Below are positions 41,382 through 52,131 of a DNA stretch of 64,000 bases, in pieces. The stretch spans positions 1-64,000 of the forward strand of contig DATFAA010000088.1 of the NCBI GenBank assembly GCA_035255045.1, given 5' to 3'. The stretch comes from JAGTRP01 sp035255045. Lineage in GTDB: Bacteria > Pseudomonadota > Gammaproteobacteria > Burkholderiales > Rhodocyclaceae. How positions within the stretch are numbered: position 1 is the stretch's first letter; each line of letters starts with the position of its first letter. The notes under the pieces are model-generated. The model had not been told where the DNA came from and made no database searches. It saw only the letters and a list, made by a program, of their open reading frames with translations. The translations under genes were made by a program, and so were the position numbers.

Positions 41382-42020
41382 ATGGACTTTCGTCAGGAAT
41401 TTATCGAATTCGCCCTGCAGCGCAAGGTATTGCGTTTCGGCGAATTCAAGACCAAGGCGGGGCGGCTCTCCCCCTATTTCTTCAACGCCGGGCTTTTCAA
41501 CGACGGCGATTCCCTTGGCCGGCTGGCGCAATTTTACGCCAAAGCCATCGATGCCGACGGCACCTCCTTCGACATGCTGTTCGGCCCGGCCTACAAGGGC
41601 ATCCCCCTGGTCGCCGCCATTTCCGTGGCTCTGGCCCAGGGCGGCCGCAATTTCCCCTTCGCCTTCAACCGCAAGGAAGCCAAGGATCATGGCGAGGGTG
41701 GCAGCATCGTCGGCGCTCCCCTGGCCGGCCGCGTCCTCATCGTCGATGACGTCATTTCCGCCGGCACCTCGGTACGGGAGTCTGTGGAAATCATCCGTTC
41801 GGCCGGCGCCACGCCGGCCGGCGTGCTGATCGCCCTGGACCGCATGGAAAAGGGCCAGGGCCAGCTGTCCGCCGTCCAGGAAGTCGGCCGCGACTACGGC
41901 ATCCCGGTGGTCGCCGTGGCCAGCCTCGCCGACCTCATGGCCTACCTGGAACACAGCGCCGAATTCGGCGCCTATCGCGACGCCGTTGCGCGTTATCGGG
42001 AGGAATATGGTGTGGCCTAG
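41382..42020 (+). CDS. pyrE: Orotate phosphoribosyltransferase
   Basis: A 212-residue enzyme forming orotidine monophosphate from orotate and PRPP in pyrimidine synthesis. The PRPP loop is VLIVDDVISAGTSVRESVEI. FNRKEAKDHGEGGSIVGAPL is the flexible catalytic loop. The ATG at 41382 (MDFRQEF) is preferred over the upstream TTG. Normal size. The 3' end overlaps the next gene by 14 bases. Confidence 0.96.
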   Translation: MDFRQEFIEFALQRKVLRFGEFKTKAGRLSPYFFNAGLFNDGDSLGRLAQFYAKAIDADGTSFDMLFGPAYKGIPLVAAISVALAQGGRNFPFAFNRKEAKDHGEGGSIVGAPLAGRVLIVDDVISAGTSVRESVEIIRSAGATPAGVLIALDRMEKGQGQLSAVQEVGRDYGIPVVAVASLADLMAYLEHSAEFGAYRDAVARYREEYGVA

Positions 42021-42618
42021 AATCGCTTGCCTTAGCTTGGCGCTGTTGTCCGCGCTTCCTGCCGTGGCGGGCAACCTGCTCTGCTGCCAGGACCCGACGA
42101 CGGGCCGGCGGGCCTGCGGCGACAGCCTGCCGGAGCAGTGCCGGGGGCGCGCCTACAAGGTCCTGGACAGTGCCGGCAACGTGATCAAGGAAGTGGGCCC
42201 GCCCATGACCGCGGAGCAGAAGGCCCGGGCAGCAGCCGAGGCCCAGCGCAAGAAGGATGAGGAAGCCGCCCAGAAGGAACAGCGCCGCAAGGACCAGGCC
42301 CTGCTCGCCACCTACAGCAGCGTCCAGGACATCGACGTCGCCCGCAACCGCAGCATCAACGACGCCCAGGAAGCCGTGAAGCAGGCCGAGGCCAAGATCG
42401 CGGGCCTGCAGAAGCAGCGCAAGAAGTACGAATCCGAACTGGAGTTCTACCGCAACAAGACGGTTCCCCCGGAACTCGCCAAGAACCTGCGGGACATCGA
42501 CTTCGACATCAAGGCCCAGACGGGCCTCATCGACGCCAAGAAGGCCGAACTGGAGCAGGTCCGGGCCAAGTACGACCAGGACAAGCGCCGCTACGTGGAA
42601 CTGTCCGGCAACCGTTAG
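42007..42618 (+). CDS. Exported coiled-coil protein with DUF4124-like N-terminus
   Basis: A 203-residue protein with GGGAGG before its ATG, inside the end of pyrE. Signal peptide to ~residue 22 (PAVAGN). Residues ~25-60 contain LLCCQDPTTGRRACGD, a Cys-containing DUF4124-like segment. Residues ~70-200 are charged helices (KARAAAEAQRKKDEEAAQKE, then AEAKIAGLQKQRKKYESELE). Probably a periplasmic coiled-coil protein. Function unknown. A GC-rich hairpin follows. Confidence 0.8.
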   Translation: MVWPRIACLSLALLSALPAVAGNLLCCQDPTTGRRACGDSLPEQCRGRAYKVLDSAGNVIKEVGPPMTAEQKARAAAEAQRKKDEEAAQKEQRRKDQALLATYSSVQDIDVARNRSINDAQEAVKQAEAKIAGLQKQRKKYESELEFYRNKTVPPELAKNLRDIDFDIKAQTGLIDAKKAELEQVRAKYDQDKRRYVELSGNR

Positions 42619-42630
42619 CCGGCAATCTCG

Positions 42631-42653
42631 AGGGGGCGGGCTGACCGCCCCCT
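42631..42653. terminator. Hairpin between convergent genes
   Basis: AGGGGGCGG (42631-42639) pairs with CCGCCCCCT (42645-42653) around GCTGA. It lies between the 42007-42618 gene and gatB, which face each other. T residues after the plus-strand stem are few, so it may be a weak or bidirectional terminator. Confidence 0.5.
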
Positions 42654-42657
42654 TCCC

Positions 42658-44112
42658 TTACCCCTGCAGCTTCCTGCGCAGCAGTTCGTTGACCTGCTGG
42701 GGATTGGCCTTGCCCTTGGCGGCCTTCATCACCTGGCCGACCAGGGCGTTGAAGGCCTTTTCCTTGCCAGCCTTGAACTCGGCCACGTTCTGGGCATTGG
42801 CGGCCAGCACTTCATCCACCAGGGGCTCGATGGCGCTGGTGTCGGTGATCTGCTTGAGGCCCTGCTTGTCGATAATCTCGTCGGCGCTCGCCCCTTCGCC
42901 ATTCCACAGGGCGTCGAAGACCTTCTTCCCGATGGCGTTGGAAATGGTGTTGTCGGCGATGCGCGCCACCAGGCCCGCCAGTTGCTCAGCCGACACCGGG
43001 GAGTCGGCCAGATCCCGGCCTTCCTTGTTGAGGCGGGCCGCCAGGTCCACCATCACCCAGTTGGCGCAGGTCTTCGCATTCTGCTTGCCGGCGGCGGCGA
43101 CGGCTGCCTCGTAATAGGTCGCCGTTTCCTGGTTGGCGGTGAGGGTGGTGGCATCGTAGTCGGAGAGGCCCAGGTCGGCCATGAAGCGCTCCCGCTTCTG
43201 GCCCGGTAGCTCCGGCAATCCGGCCTTCACCCGCTCGACCCACTCATTGGAAATGGCCAGGGGCAGCAGGTCGGGATCGGGGAAGTAGCGGTAATCCTGG
43301 GCGTCTTCCTTGGTCCGCATGGTGCGGGTCTCGCCGCTGTCCGGGTCGAAGAGCACGGTAGCCTGCTGGATGGTGCCGCCGTCCTCCAGGGTCTCGATCT
43401 GCCAGCGCACCTCGTAATCGATGGCTTCCTTGAGGAAGCGGAAGGAGTTGAGGTTCTTGATCTCCCGGCGGGTGCCGAACTTCTCGTCGCCGACCCGACG
43501 CACCGAGACGTTGGCGTCACAGCGGAAGGAGCCCTCCTGCATGTTGCCGTCGCAGATGCCGATCCAGCGCACCAGGGAGTGCAGGGTCCGGGCGTAGGCC
43601 ACGGCCTCGTCGGAGGAACGCATGTCGGGTTCGGATACGATTTCCAGGAGGGGCGTGCCGGCCCGGTTGAGGTCGATGCCGGACTTGCCGTGGAAGTCCT
43701 CGTGGAGGGACTTGCCGGCATCCTCCTCGAGGTGGGCGCGGGTGAGGCGGATGGCCTTCTGGTAGGCCTTGTCGCCCTGGCCGACGGAGATGACGACCCC
43801 CCCGCCCACCACCACCGGCAGCTCGAACTGGCTGATCTGGTAGCCCTTGGGCAGGTCCGGGTAGAAGTAATTCTTGCGGGCGAAGACCGACTTGGGCGCC
43901 ACTTCGGCGCCCACGGCCAGGCCGAAGCGGATGGCGCACTCGACGGCGCTGCGGTTGAGGACCGGCAGCACCCCCGGCAGGGCCAGGTCGATGGCGCAGG
44001 CCTGGGTATTAGGCTCGGCGCCGAAGGCGGTGGCGGCGCCGGAGAATATTTTAGAGACGGTCGAGAGCTGGGCATGGGTCTCGATCCCGATGACGACTTC
44101 CCACTGGGCCAT
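42658..44112 (-). CDS. gatB: Asp/Glu-tRNA amidotransferase subunit B
   Basis: A 484-residue protein. The N-terminus MAQWEVVIGIETHAQLSTVS and SFRCDANVSVR are hallmarks of GatB/PET112. The C-terminal part (~330-484) holds the helical and YqeY-like tRNA-binding domains (VNELLRRKLQG at the end). With GatA and GatC it converts mischarged Glu-tRNA(Gln) or Asp-tRNA(Asn), so this organism probably lacks GlnRS or AsnRS or keeps both routes. It lies 21 bases after a lipoprotein gene that separates it from gatA. Confidence 0.97.
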   Translation of the reverse strand: MAQWEVVIGIETHAQLSTVSKIFSGAATAFGAEPNTQACAIDLALPGVLPVLNRSAVECAIRFGLAVGAEVAPKSVFARKNYFYPDLPKGYQISQFELPVVVGGGVVISVGQGDKAYQKAIRLTRAHLEEDAGKSLHEDFHGKSGIDLNRAGTPLLEIVSEPDMRSSDEAVAYARTLHSLVRWIGICDGNMQEGSFRCDANVSVRRVGDEKFGTRREIKNLNSFRFLKEAIDYEVRWQIETLEDGGTIQQATVLFDPDSGETRTMRTKEDAQDYRYFPDPDLLPLAISNEWVERVKAGLPELPGQKRERFMADLGLSDYDATTLTANQETATYYEAAVAAAGKQNAKTCANWVMVDLAARLNKEGRDLADSPVSAEQLAGLVARIADNTISNAIGKKVFDALWNGEGASADEIIDKQGLKQITDTSAIEPLVDEVLAANAQNVAEFKAGKEKAFNALVGQVMKAAKGKANPQQVNELLRRKLQG

Positions 44113-44133
44113 GGCGATATTGTTCTCGTCTGG

Positions 44134-44675
44134 TTAGAAGCAGCGGCCGCTCTTGGTTTCCACCATGATCGGCCAAAGGTAGCTGAAGGCCTCCCCGTCA
44201 CAGGACTGGGGGCAATTGTTGAAGGCGACGGTCACCCGATCTCCCTGCTCCCACAGGCGGACCGTGCAGTCGGAGCCGTCCCGGGCGGCCAGCAGGGCCT
44301 GGGGCAGGGTGGCGGTCTGCCGGAAGTTGCGCAGGTTGAAGCGGCAGGCGCCGTGCTTGGGGATATTGACGTTGGCGACGAAGGTCTTGACCTCGGCGTT
44401 CTTCACCAGGAGGCTCAAGCGGGTCTTGGTGCCGACGTCGTCCTGGTAGGCGCATTTGGAGCGGACATTGAGGGGCCGCGTCGGAATCGCTTCGAGCTTG
44501 CGCCCCACCAGGTACTTGAGGGGCTTGGACTCGGTTTTCTTCTCGACGGCCGGCGGCGGCGGCGCCTCCTCCACCACCTTGGGCGGCGGTGGCGGGGTTT
44601 CGACGCGCTTCTCCACCTCGGCGCAACCGGCCAGCAGGCCAAGCACCAGGCAGGCGGTCCGCCGGCTCGGGATTG

Positions 44676-44679
<4 letters not shown>
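44134..44679 (-). CDS. Lipoprotein encoded between gatA and gatB
   Basis: A 181-residue protein. The start at 44679 overlaps the gatA stop (ATGA). Signal peptide with lipobox LLAGC, giving a lipidated cysteine near residue 19. A Pro-rich linker (TPPPPPKVVEE) follows, then a folded domain (~50-181) with five or six cysteines (SKCAYQD, GACRFN, SDCTVRL, NNCPQSCDG, GRCF), likely disulfide-bonded in the periplasm. I do not recognise the family. An envelope lipoprotein inside a tRNA amidotransferase operon is unexpected; gene packing means it is cotranscribed. Confidence 0.78.
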
Positions 44680-46129
<1,450 letters not shown>

Positions 46130-46133
<4 letters not shown>

Positions 46134-46417
46134 TCGATCACCTTCGGCACCAGGAAGAGCCCCGCCTCGGTTTCCGGCGCCACCGCCTGGTAGGCGTCCC
46201 GCCGGTTGGGCTCGGTGACCTTATCTTCCCGCAAGCGCTGGCTGACGTCCTGGGCGTGGGCCATGGGCTCGACGCCGCGGGTATCCACCGCCTGCATTTC
46301 TTCGATCAGCTTGAAGATATTGTTGAGTTGGCCCTGGGTCGTGCGGGCCTCGGATTCGCTCACCTCGATGCGGGCAAGATGGGCGATGCGCTGAACCTGT
46401 TCCAGTGTGAGGGACAT
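46130..46417 (-). CDS. gatC: Asp/Glu-tRNA amidotransferase subunit C
   Basis: A 95-residue protein. The start at 46417 gives MSLTLEQVQRIAHLARIEVS, the normal GatC beginning; the upstream frame is open but not conserved. The C-terminus AVAPETEAGLFLVPKVIE is typical. It stabilises GatAB. It is the first gene of the gat operon and diverges from mreB with 126 bases between. Confidence 0.93.
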
Positions 46418-46543
46418 GGGGGAAAACGTTTCTGGTAGTGTGCCGGCTCGCGCACAAAAATTAGGCGAGTACGTCACAAATTTTGAAGCGTTATAAGGTA
46501 TCATAAAAATTTTCCCTACCGCACCCCCCAGCGGAGTTCAAAG

Positions 46544-47587
46544 ATGTTTGGTTTCCTGCGCAGCTACTTTTCCAACGATCTCGCCATCGACCTCGGCACC
46601 GCCAACACGCTCATCTATGTGCGTGGCAAAGGCATCGTCCTAGACGAGCCCTCGGTCGTCGCCATCCGCCTCGAAGGCGGCCCCAACGCCAAGAAGACTA
46701 TCCAGGCCGTCGGTAAGGAAGCCAAGGAGATGCTCGGCAAGGCGCCGGGTTCCATCACCGTCATCCGGCCCATGAAGGACGGCGTCATCGCCGACTTCAC
46801 CGTGACCGAGCAGATGCTCAAGCAGTTCATCAAGAAGGTGCATGACTCCAAGCTCTTCTCGCCGAGCCCGCGCATCATCATCTGCGTGCCCTCCGGCTCC
46901 ACCCAGGTGGAACGCCGGGCCATCCGGGAATCCGCCATCGGCGCCGGCGCCAGCCAGGTCTACCTGATCGAGGAACCCATGGCCGCCGCCATCGGCGCCG
47001 GCCTGCCGGTCGCCGACGCCACCGGCTCCATGGTGGTGGACATCGGCGGCGGCACCACCGAAGTCGGCGTCATCGCCCTCGGCGGCATGGTCTATGCCGG
47101 GTCCGTGCGGGTCGGCGGCGACAAGCTGGACGAAGCCATCATCAATTACATCAGCCGCAACTACGGCATGCTGATCGGCGAGAACACCGCCGAGAACATC
47201 AAGAAGAACATCGGCTCCGCCTTCCCGGGCGCCGAAGTGCGGGAAATGGAAGTCTCCGGCATCAACAAGGCCGAGGGCATTCCCCGCAAGTTCACCATCT
47301 CCTCCAACGAAATCCTGGAAGCCCTCACCGACCCGCTCAACCAGATCGTGTCAGCCGTCAAATCGGCCCTGGAGAAGACCCCGCCCGAACTGGGCGCCGA
47401 CATCGCCGAAAAGGGCATGGTCCTGACCGGCGGCGGCGCGCTGCTGCGGGATCTCGACCGCCTGCTCATGGAAGAGACCGGCTTGCCGGTGATCGTGGCC
47501 GACGAGCCCCTGACCTGCGTGGCCCGGGGCTCGGGCCTCGCCCTGGAGAAGATGGACAAGCTTGGCAGCATCTTTGCTTCCGAGTGA
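46544..47587 (+). CDS. mreB: Rod-shape-determining protein MreB
   Basis: A 347-residue actin homologue. N-terminal DLGTANTLIYVRGKGIVLDEP (first phosphate loop), VDIGGGTTEVGVIALGG (second phosphate loop) and GGGALLRDLDRLL (adenosine motif). It polymerises on the inner membrane and guides lateral wall synthesis. It leads a six-gene elongasome operon running to rlpA, so the cell is probably rod-shaped. The 126-base upstream region is AT-rich and shared with gatC. Confidence 0.98.
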   Translation: MFGFLRSYFSNDLAIDLGTANTLIYVRGKGIVLDEPSVVAIRLEGGPNAKKTIQAVGKEAKEMLGKAPGSITVIRPMKDGVIADFTVTEQMLKQFIKKVHDSKLFSPSPRIIICVPSGSTQVERRAIRESAIGAGASQVYLIEEPMAAAIGAGLPVADATGSMVVDIGGGTTEVGVIALGGMVYAGSVRVGGDKLDEAIINYISRNYGMLIGENTAENIKKNIGSAFPGAEVREMEVSGINKAEGIPRKFTISSNEILEALTDPLNQIVSAVKSALEKTPPELGADIAEKGMVLTGGGALLRDLDRLLMEETGLPVIVADEPLTCVARGSGLALEKMDKLGSIFASE

Positions 47588-47619
47588 TTCGACGCCGGCC
47601 TGCAGGTGAGTAGTACGTA

Positions 47620-48567
47620 ATGGCCGGCATCGACCATACGCCCCAACCGTTTTTCAAGCGTGGGCCGGCGCCGCTGGCCCTGCTGAGCTTTTACGTCGCC
47701 CTGTCGGTGGCGTTGCTGGTGGTCGACCTGCGGGTGCGCAGCCTCGACATCATCCGGCAGAGCGTTTCCCTCTTCGTGGATCCGCTGCAACGGGTCGCCC
47801 AGACCCCGGGCAGTCTCGTGGACCTGGCCCAGGGCTACCTGGTCGGACTGGCCACGCTGCAGGAGGAGAACGCCCAGCTCAAGCACGCCCAGCTGCACAC
47901 AGCCCCGGACCTCCAGCGGCTCGCCCACCTGGAGATGGAAAACGAGCGCCTCAGGAAACTCCTGTCCGTCAAGGAACGGGAGAACGCCAAGGGCCAGGTT
48001 GCCCAGATTCTCTATACGGCGCGGGACCCCTTCTCCCGCCGGGTGGTCGTGGACAAGGGCCAGCAGGCGGGCATCGTGGCCGGGCAGCCGGTCATCGACG
48101 AAGCCGGCGTGGTCGGCCAGGTGACCCGGGTATTCCCCTTCTCGGCCGAAGTGACCCTCATCACCGACAAGGACCAGGCGGTTCCGGTCCAGGTCGTCCG
48201 CACCGGCATGCGTTCGGTGGCTTTCGGCCTCGGCAACGGCCACCTGGAGCTGAAGTACATGCCGGCCAACGCCGATGTGCAGGCCGGCGACCTGCTGGTG
48301 ACTTCCGGCCTGGACGGCATCTATCTGGCCGGTTTTCCGGTGGCGCGGGTGACCCAGGTGGAGCGCAACGCCTCCTACTCCTTCGCCCGCATCTATTGCG
48401 TCCCCATCGCCGGCGTCGAGAATTTCGGCGAGGTAATGGTGCTCGACCCCCGCCAGCCCTTGCCCGAGGCCCCGCCGGAAACCACCACCCGGCGCGCCAG
48501 CGACGGCGGCGAGGACAAGACCCTCGCGGGGCGGCCGAAGAAGAAGCGCGCCGCCAAGACTCCCTAG
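47620..48567 (+). CDS. mreC: Rod-shape-determining protein MreC
   Basis: A 315-residue bitopic protein. TM ~20-40, coiled coil ~70-115 (LQEENAQLKHAQLH, MENERLRKLLSVKER), then a periplasmic beta domain (~120-280) with DKGQQAGIVAGQPVIDEAGV. A charged, disordered C-terminal tail of ~35 residues ends in KKKRAAKTP. It links MreB, MreD and PBP2. Starts 33 bases after mreB. Confidence 0.95.
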   Translation: MAGIDHTPQPFFKRGPAPLALLSFYVALSVALLVVDLRVRSLDIIRQSVSLFVDPLQRVAQTPGSLVDLAQGYLVGLATLQEENAQLKHAQLHTAPDLQRLAHLEMENERLRKLLSVKERENAKGQVAQILYTARDPFSRRVVVDKGQQAGIVAGQPVIDEAGVVGQVTRVFPFSAEVTLITDKDQAVPVQVVRTGMRSVAFGLGNGHLELKYMPANADVQAGDLLVTSGLDGIYLAGFPVARVTQVERNASYSFARIYCVPIAGVENFGEVMVLDPRQPLPEAPPETTTRRASDGGEDKTLAGRPKKKRAAKTP

Positions 48568-48575
48568 AACCCGCC

Positions 48576-49097
48576 ATGCAACCGACCTATACTTCTTCGC
48601 GTATCCTGCTTCCGGTCAGGCCCTGGTTCATCTTCTTCAGCCTCTTCGGCGCCCTCATGCTCAACTTCCTGCCCACCTCCAACTGGCCTGGGGTACCGGA
48701 CTGGGTGGCGCTGGTCCTGTGTTTCTGGTCGGTGCGGGAGTCCCGGCACGTGGGCATGGGCTGGGCCTTCCTCTGCGGCGTCGTCATGGACGTGGCGGAC
48801 GGCGCCGTCCTCGGCCAGCACAGCCTGTCCTACGTCCTCCTGGCCTTCGGCGCCTCCTGGCTGTCCCGGCGCATCCTCTGGTTCCCCCTCGCCCAGCAGG
48901 CGCTCCATGTCATGCCGCTGCTGGTGGCGGCCCAGGTGGTCCAGGCCGTCGTGCGCCTGCTCGCAGGTGCCGATTTCCCCGGCTGGGGCTATTTCATGGG
49001 CCCCTTCGTGGCATCCGTCCTCTGGGTTCCCGCCACCTTCGTCCTCCTGCTGCCCCAATACCAGCCGGTGGACCAGGACCCCGATCGTCCGATCTAG
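48576..49097 (+). CDS. mreD: Rod-shape-determining protein MreD
   Basis: A 173-residue protein with about five or six membrane helices. The ATG at 48576 begins MQPTYTSSRILLPVRPWFIF, the betaproteobacterial type; the longer frame overlaps mreC. Conserved features are the early NFLPT and the GVVMDVADGAVLGQHSLSY loop. It completes the MreBCD complex. PBP2 starts six bases later. Confidence 0.93.
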   Translation: MQPTYTSSRILLPVRPWFIFFSLFGALMLNFLPTSNWPGVPDWVALVLCFWSVRESRHVGMGWAFLCGVVMDVADGAVLGQHSLSYVLLAFGASWLSRRILWFPLAQQALHVMPLLVAAQVVQAVVRLLAGADFPGWGYFMGPFVASVLWVPATFVLLLPQYQPVDQDPDRPI

Positions 49098-49103
49098 CAG
49101 TTG

Positions 49104-51014
49104 ATGAGCGATTTCCACACCTCCGAAAGCGACCTTGAACGGTTCCGCTTTCGTCTCAGTTTTGCGGCCATCGCGGTGCTGCTGGCGTTCTGCCTGCTCA
49201 TCGGCCGCTTCTTCTGGCTGCAGGTCTTCCATCACGACTATTACAAGACCCGGGCCGAGGACAACCGCATTTCCCTCGTCCCCATCGTGCCCAACCGGGG
49301 GGTGATCGCAGACCGCAACGGCGTCGTGCTGGCCCGCAACTACTCGGCCTTCACCCTGGAGATCACGCCCTCCCTGGCCGGCGACCTGGAGGCCACCATC
49401 GACGCCCTGGCGGAGCTCGTGGACATCCAGCCCCGGGATCGCAAGCGCTTCAAGCGCCTGATGGACGAGGCCAAGAATTTCGAATCGGTCCCCATCCGTA
49501 CCCGCCTCACCGACGAGGAGGTGGCCCGCTTCACCGCCAACCGCTACCGCTTCCCCGGGGTGGAGGTGAAGGCCCGCCTGTTCCGCCAGTACCCGATGGG
49601 CAGCGTGGCTTCCCACGCCCTCGGCTACATCGGCCGCATCACCGAGCGGGACCTGGAATGGATCGAGGAGAAGGAAGAGGACGCCAATTACAAGGGCACC
49701 GACCACGTCGGCAAGACCGGTCTCGAGCAGCACTACGAATTCGAGCTGCACGGCGAGACCGGCTACGAGCAGGTGGAGATCGACGCCGGCGGCCGCGCCA
49801 TCCGCAGCCTGAAGCGCATTCCCCCGGTATCCGGCAACGACCTCGCCCTCACCCTGGACGCCAAGCTCCAGGAAATGGCCGAAAAGGCTTTCGGCGACCG
49901 CAAGGGAGCCCTGGTCGCCATCGAGCCGTCCACCGGCGGCATCCTGGCCTTCGTGTCCGCGCCCACCTACGACCCCAACCTGTTCGTGGACGGCATCACG
50001 CCGGACAACTGGAAGGAGCTGAACGATCACCCGGACAAGCCCATGGTCAACCGGGCCGTGAACGGCGCCTACCCGCCCGGCTCCACCTTCAAGCCCTTCA
50101 TGGCCCTGGCCGCCCTCGAACTGGGCAAGCGTACCGCCGGGCAGGTCATCCACGACCCCGGCTTCTTCAATTTCGGCAACCACCAGTTCCGGGACGACAA
50201 GAAGGGTGGCCACGGCGCCGTGGACATGTACAAGTCCATCGTCCAGTCCTGCGACACCTACTACTACATGCTGGCCAACGACATGGGCATCGACAACATC
50301 TCCCGCTTCATGGGCAGCATCGGCCTCGGCCAGCGCACCGGCGTCGACCTGGGCAAGGACGAGTCGGGGGAATCCAAGGGCGTCCTGCCGTCGCCGGAAT
50401 GGAAGAAACAGCGCTTCAAGCGGCCCGAGCAGCAGAAGTGGTACTCCGGCGAGACCATCTCCATCGGCATCGGCCAGGGCTACAACGCCTACACCCCCAT
50501 CCAGCTCGCCCAGGCGGTGGCCACCGTGGCCAACAACGGGGTGATGTACCGCCCCCACCTGGTCAAGTACATCACCGACACCAAGACGGGGGAGAAGAAG
50601 ATGATCGAGCCCCAGCCCATCCGCAAGCTGGACTGGAAGCAGCACAATATCGACATCATCAAGCGGGCCATGGTTGGGGTTAACAAGGAAGGCACCGGCG
50701 CCCGGGCCTTCGCCGGCGCCCCCTACGAAGCGGCCGGCAAGACCGGCACGGCCCAGGTATTCTCCCTGAAGGGATCGCAATACAAGGAACACGGCGTGAA
50801 GAAGGAGCTGCGGGACCACGCCCTGTTCATCGCCTTCGCGCCGGTGGACCAGCCCAAGATCGCCCTGGCCATCCTGGTGGAGAACGGCGGCTTCGGCGCC
50901 CAGTCGGCAGCGCCCATCGCCCGCATGGTTTTTGATTACTACCTGCTCGGCAAGGTGCCGGGCGGGCCGGCCGGCGAGGATGCGGACGCCGCCGAGGAAG
51001 ACACCGAGGAGTAA
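49104..51014 (+). CDS. mrdA: Peptidoglycan transpeptidase PBP2
   Basis: A 636-residue class B penicillin-binding protein. TM ~22-42, pedestal domain ~55-240 (VPNRGVIADRNG), transpeptidase ~255-610. Catalytic SxxK is PPGSTFKPF (Ser327), SxN-type SCD follows in VQSCDTYYYML, and KTG is AAGKTGTAQVF. It crosslinks wall peptides during elongation with the RodA glycosyltransferase encoded next. A short acidic tail ends in EEDTEE. Normal length. Confidence 0.97.
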   Translation: MSDFHTSESDLERFRFRLSFAAIAVLLAFCLLIGRFFWLQVFHHDYYKTRAEDNRISLVPIVPNRGVIADRNGVVLARNYSAFTLEITPSLAGDLEATIDALAELVDIQPRDRKRFKRLMDEAKNFESVPIRTRLTDEEVARFTANRYRFPGVEVKARLFRQYPMGSVASHALGYIGRITERDLEWIEEKEEDANYKGTDHVGKTGLEQHYEFELHGETGYEQVEIDAGGRAIRSLKRIPPVSGNDLALTLDAKLQEMAEKAFGDRKGALVAIEPSTGGILAFVSAPTYDPNLFVDGITPDNWKELNDHPDKPMVNRAVNGAYPPGSTFKPFMALAALELGKRTAGQVIHDPGFFNFGNHQFRDDKKGGHGAVDMYKSIVQSCDTYYYMLANDMGIDNISRFMGSIGLGQRTGVDLGKDESGESKGVLPSPEWKKQRFKRPEQQKWYSGETISIGIGQGYNAYTPIQLAQAVATVANNGVMYRPHLVKYITDTKTGEKKMIEPQPIRKLDWKQHNIDIIKRAMVGVNKEGTGARAFAGAPYEAAGKTGTAQVFSLKGSQYKEHGVKKELRDHALFIAFAPVDQPKIALAILVENGGFGAQSAAPIARMVFDYYLLGKVPGGPAGEDADAAEEDTEE

Positions 51015-51021
51015 GGGCACC

Positions 51022-52131
51022 ATGGAATTCGTCGGCACCCTCAAGCGCTGGTGGCTGGGCTCCATCGCCCACATCGACTTTCCCCTGCTGTTCATCACCA
51101 TGGCCATCATGGGGGTCGGCCTCGTCGCGGTCTTCTCCGCCACCTACGACTCCAGCAACAAGGCCTTCTCCCAGGTGCTGAACATGGGCATCGCCCTGAC
51201 TGCCATGTGGATCGTCTCCCGCCTGCCGCCCCAGAAGATGATGCGCTTTGCCGTGCCCCTCTATGTGGTCGGCGTCGTCCTGCTGGTCATGGTCTTCCTG
51301 TTCGGGGTCAAGGTGAACGGCGCCCGGCGCTGGCTGTCCCTGGGCTTCACCCGCATCCAGCCCTCGGAGATCATGAAGATCGCCATGCCGTTGATGCTGG
51401 CCTGGTATTTCCACAAATACGAGGCCACCCTCAGGTTCCGCCACTACATCATCGCGGCGCTCATCCTCCTGATGCCCTTCGCCCTCATCGCCAAGCAGCC
51501 GGACCTGGGCACCGCCATCCTGGTGGGCGCTGCCGGCTTCTATGTCATCTTCTTCGCCGGCCTGCCCTGGAAGGTGATCATCGGCCTCATCGCCGCCGCC
51601 GCCGCCGCCGCGCCCTTCGTGTGGACCGTGCTGCACGACTATCAGCGCAAGCGCATCCTCACCCTCCTCGACCCCACCACCGACCCCCTCGGCGCCGGCT
51701 ACCACATCATCCAGGCCACCATCGCCATCGGCTCGGGGGGGCCGCTGGGCAAGGGCTTCCTGAACGGCACCCAGACCCACCTGGAATTCATCCCGGAGCG
51801 CCACACCGACTTCATCTTCGCGGTCTTCTCCGAGGAGTGGGGCCTGATCGGCAACTCGGTCCTGGTCTTCCTCTACGTCCTCCTCATCGGCCGCGGACTG
51901 GTCATCGCGGCCGCAGCCCCCACCCTCTTCTCCCGGCTCCTGGCCGGCGCCATCACCCTGGGCTTCTTCACCTACGCCTTCATCAACATGGGCATGGTGA
52001 GCGGCATCCTGCCGGTGGTGGGGGTTCCCCTGCCCTTCGTCAGCTACGGCGGCACGGCCCTGGTGACGCTGTTCATCGGCATCGGCATGCTGATGTCCAT
52101 CCAGACCCACCGGATGCTGGTGAAGAAATGA
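51022..52131 (+). CDS. rodA: Rod-shape SEDS glycosyltransferase RodA
   Basis: A 369-residue SEDS protein with ten membrane helices. The ATG at 51022 is the usual start, MEFVGTLKRWW. Conserved RWLSLGFTRIQPSEIMKIA, KQPDLGTA (catalytic Asp region), EFIPERHTDFIFAVFSEEWG and the C-terminal PVVGVPLPFVSYGGTALV. It polymerises glycan strands with PBP2. A run of GCC codons near 51590 codes an alanine stretch in one helix. Confidence 0.97.
   Translation: MEFVGTLKRWWLGSIAHIDFPLLFITMAIMGVGLVAVFSATYDSSNKAFSQVLNMGIALTAMWIVSRLPPQKMMRFAVPLYVVGVVLLVMVFLFGVKVNGARRWLSLGFTRIQPSEIMKIAMPLMLAWYFHKYEATLRFRHYIIAALILLMPFALIAKQPDLGTAILVGAAGFYVIFFAGLPWKVIIGLIAAAAAAAPFVWTVLHDYQRKRILTLLDPTTDPLGAGYHIIQATIAIGSGGPLGKGFLNGTQTHLEFIPERHTDFIFAVFSEEWGLIGNSVLVFLYVLLIGRGLVIAAAAPTLFSRLLAGAITLGFFTYAFINMGMVSGILPVVGVPLPFVSYGGTALVTLFIGIGMLMSIQTHRMLVKK

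Noticed and set aside
48564..51143. 859-codon open frame on the minus strand
   Set aside because: Antisense of mreD, mrdA and the start of rodA, which are certain.
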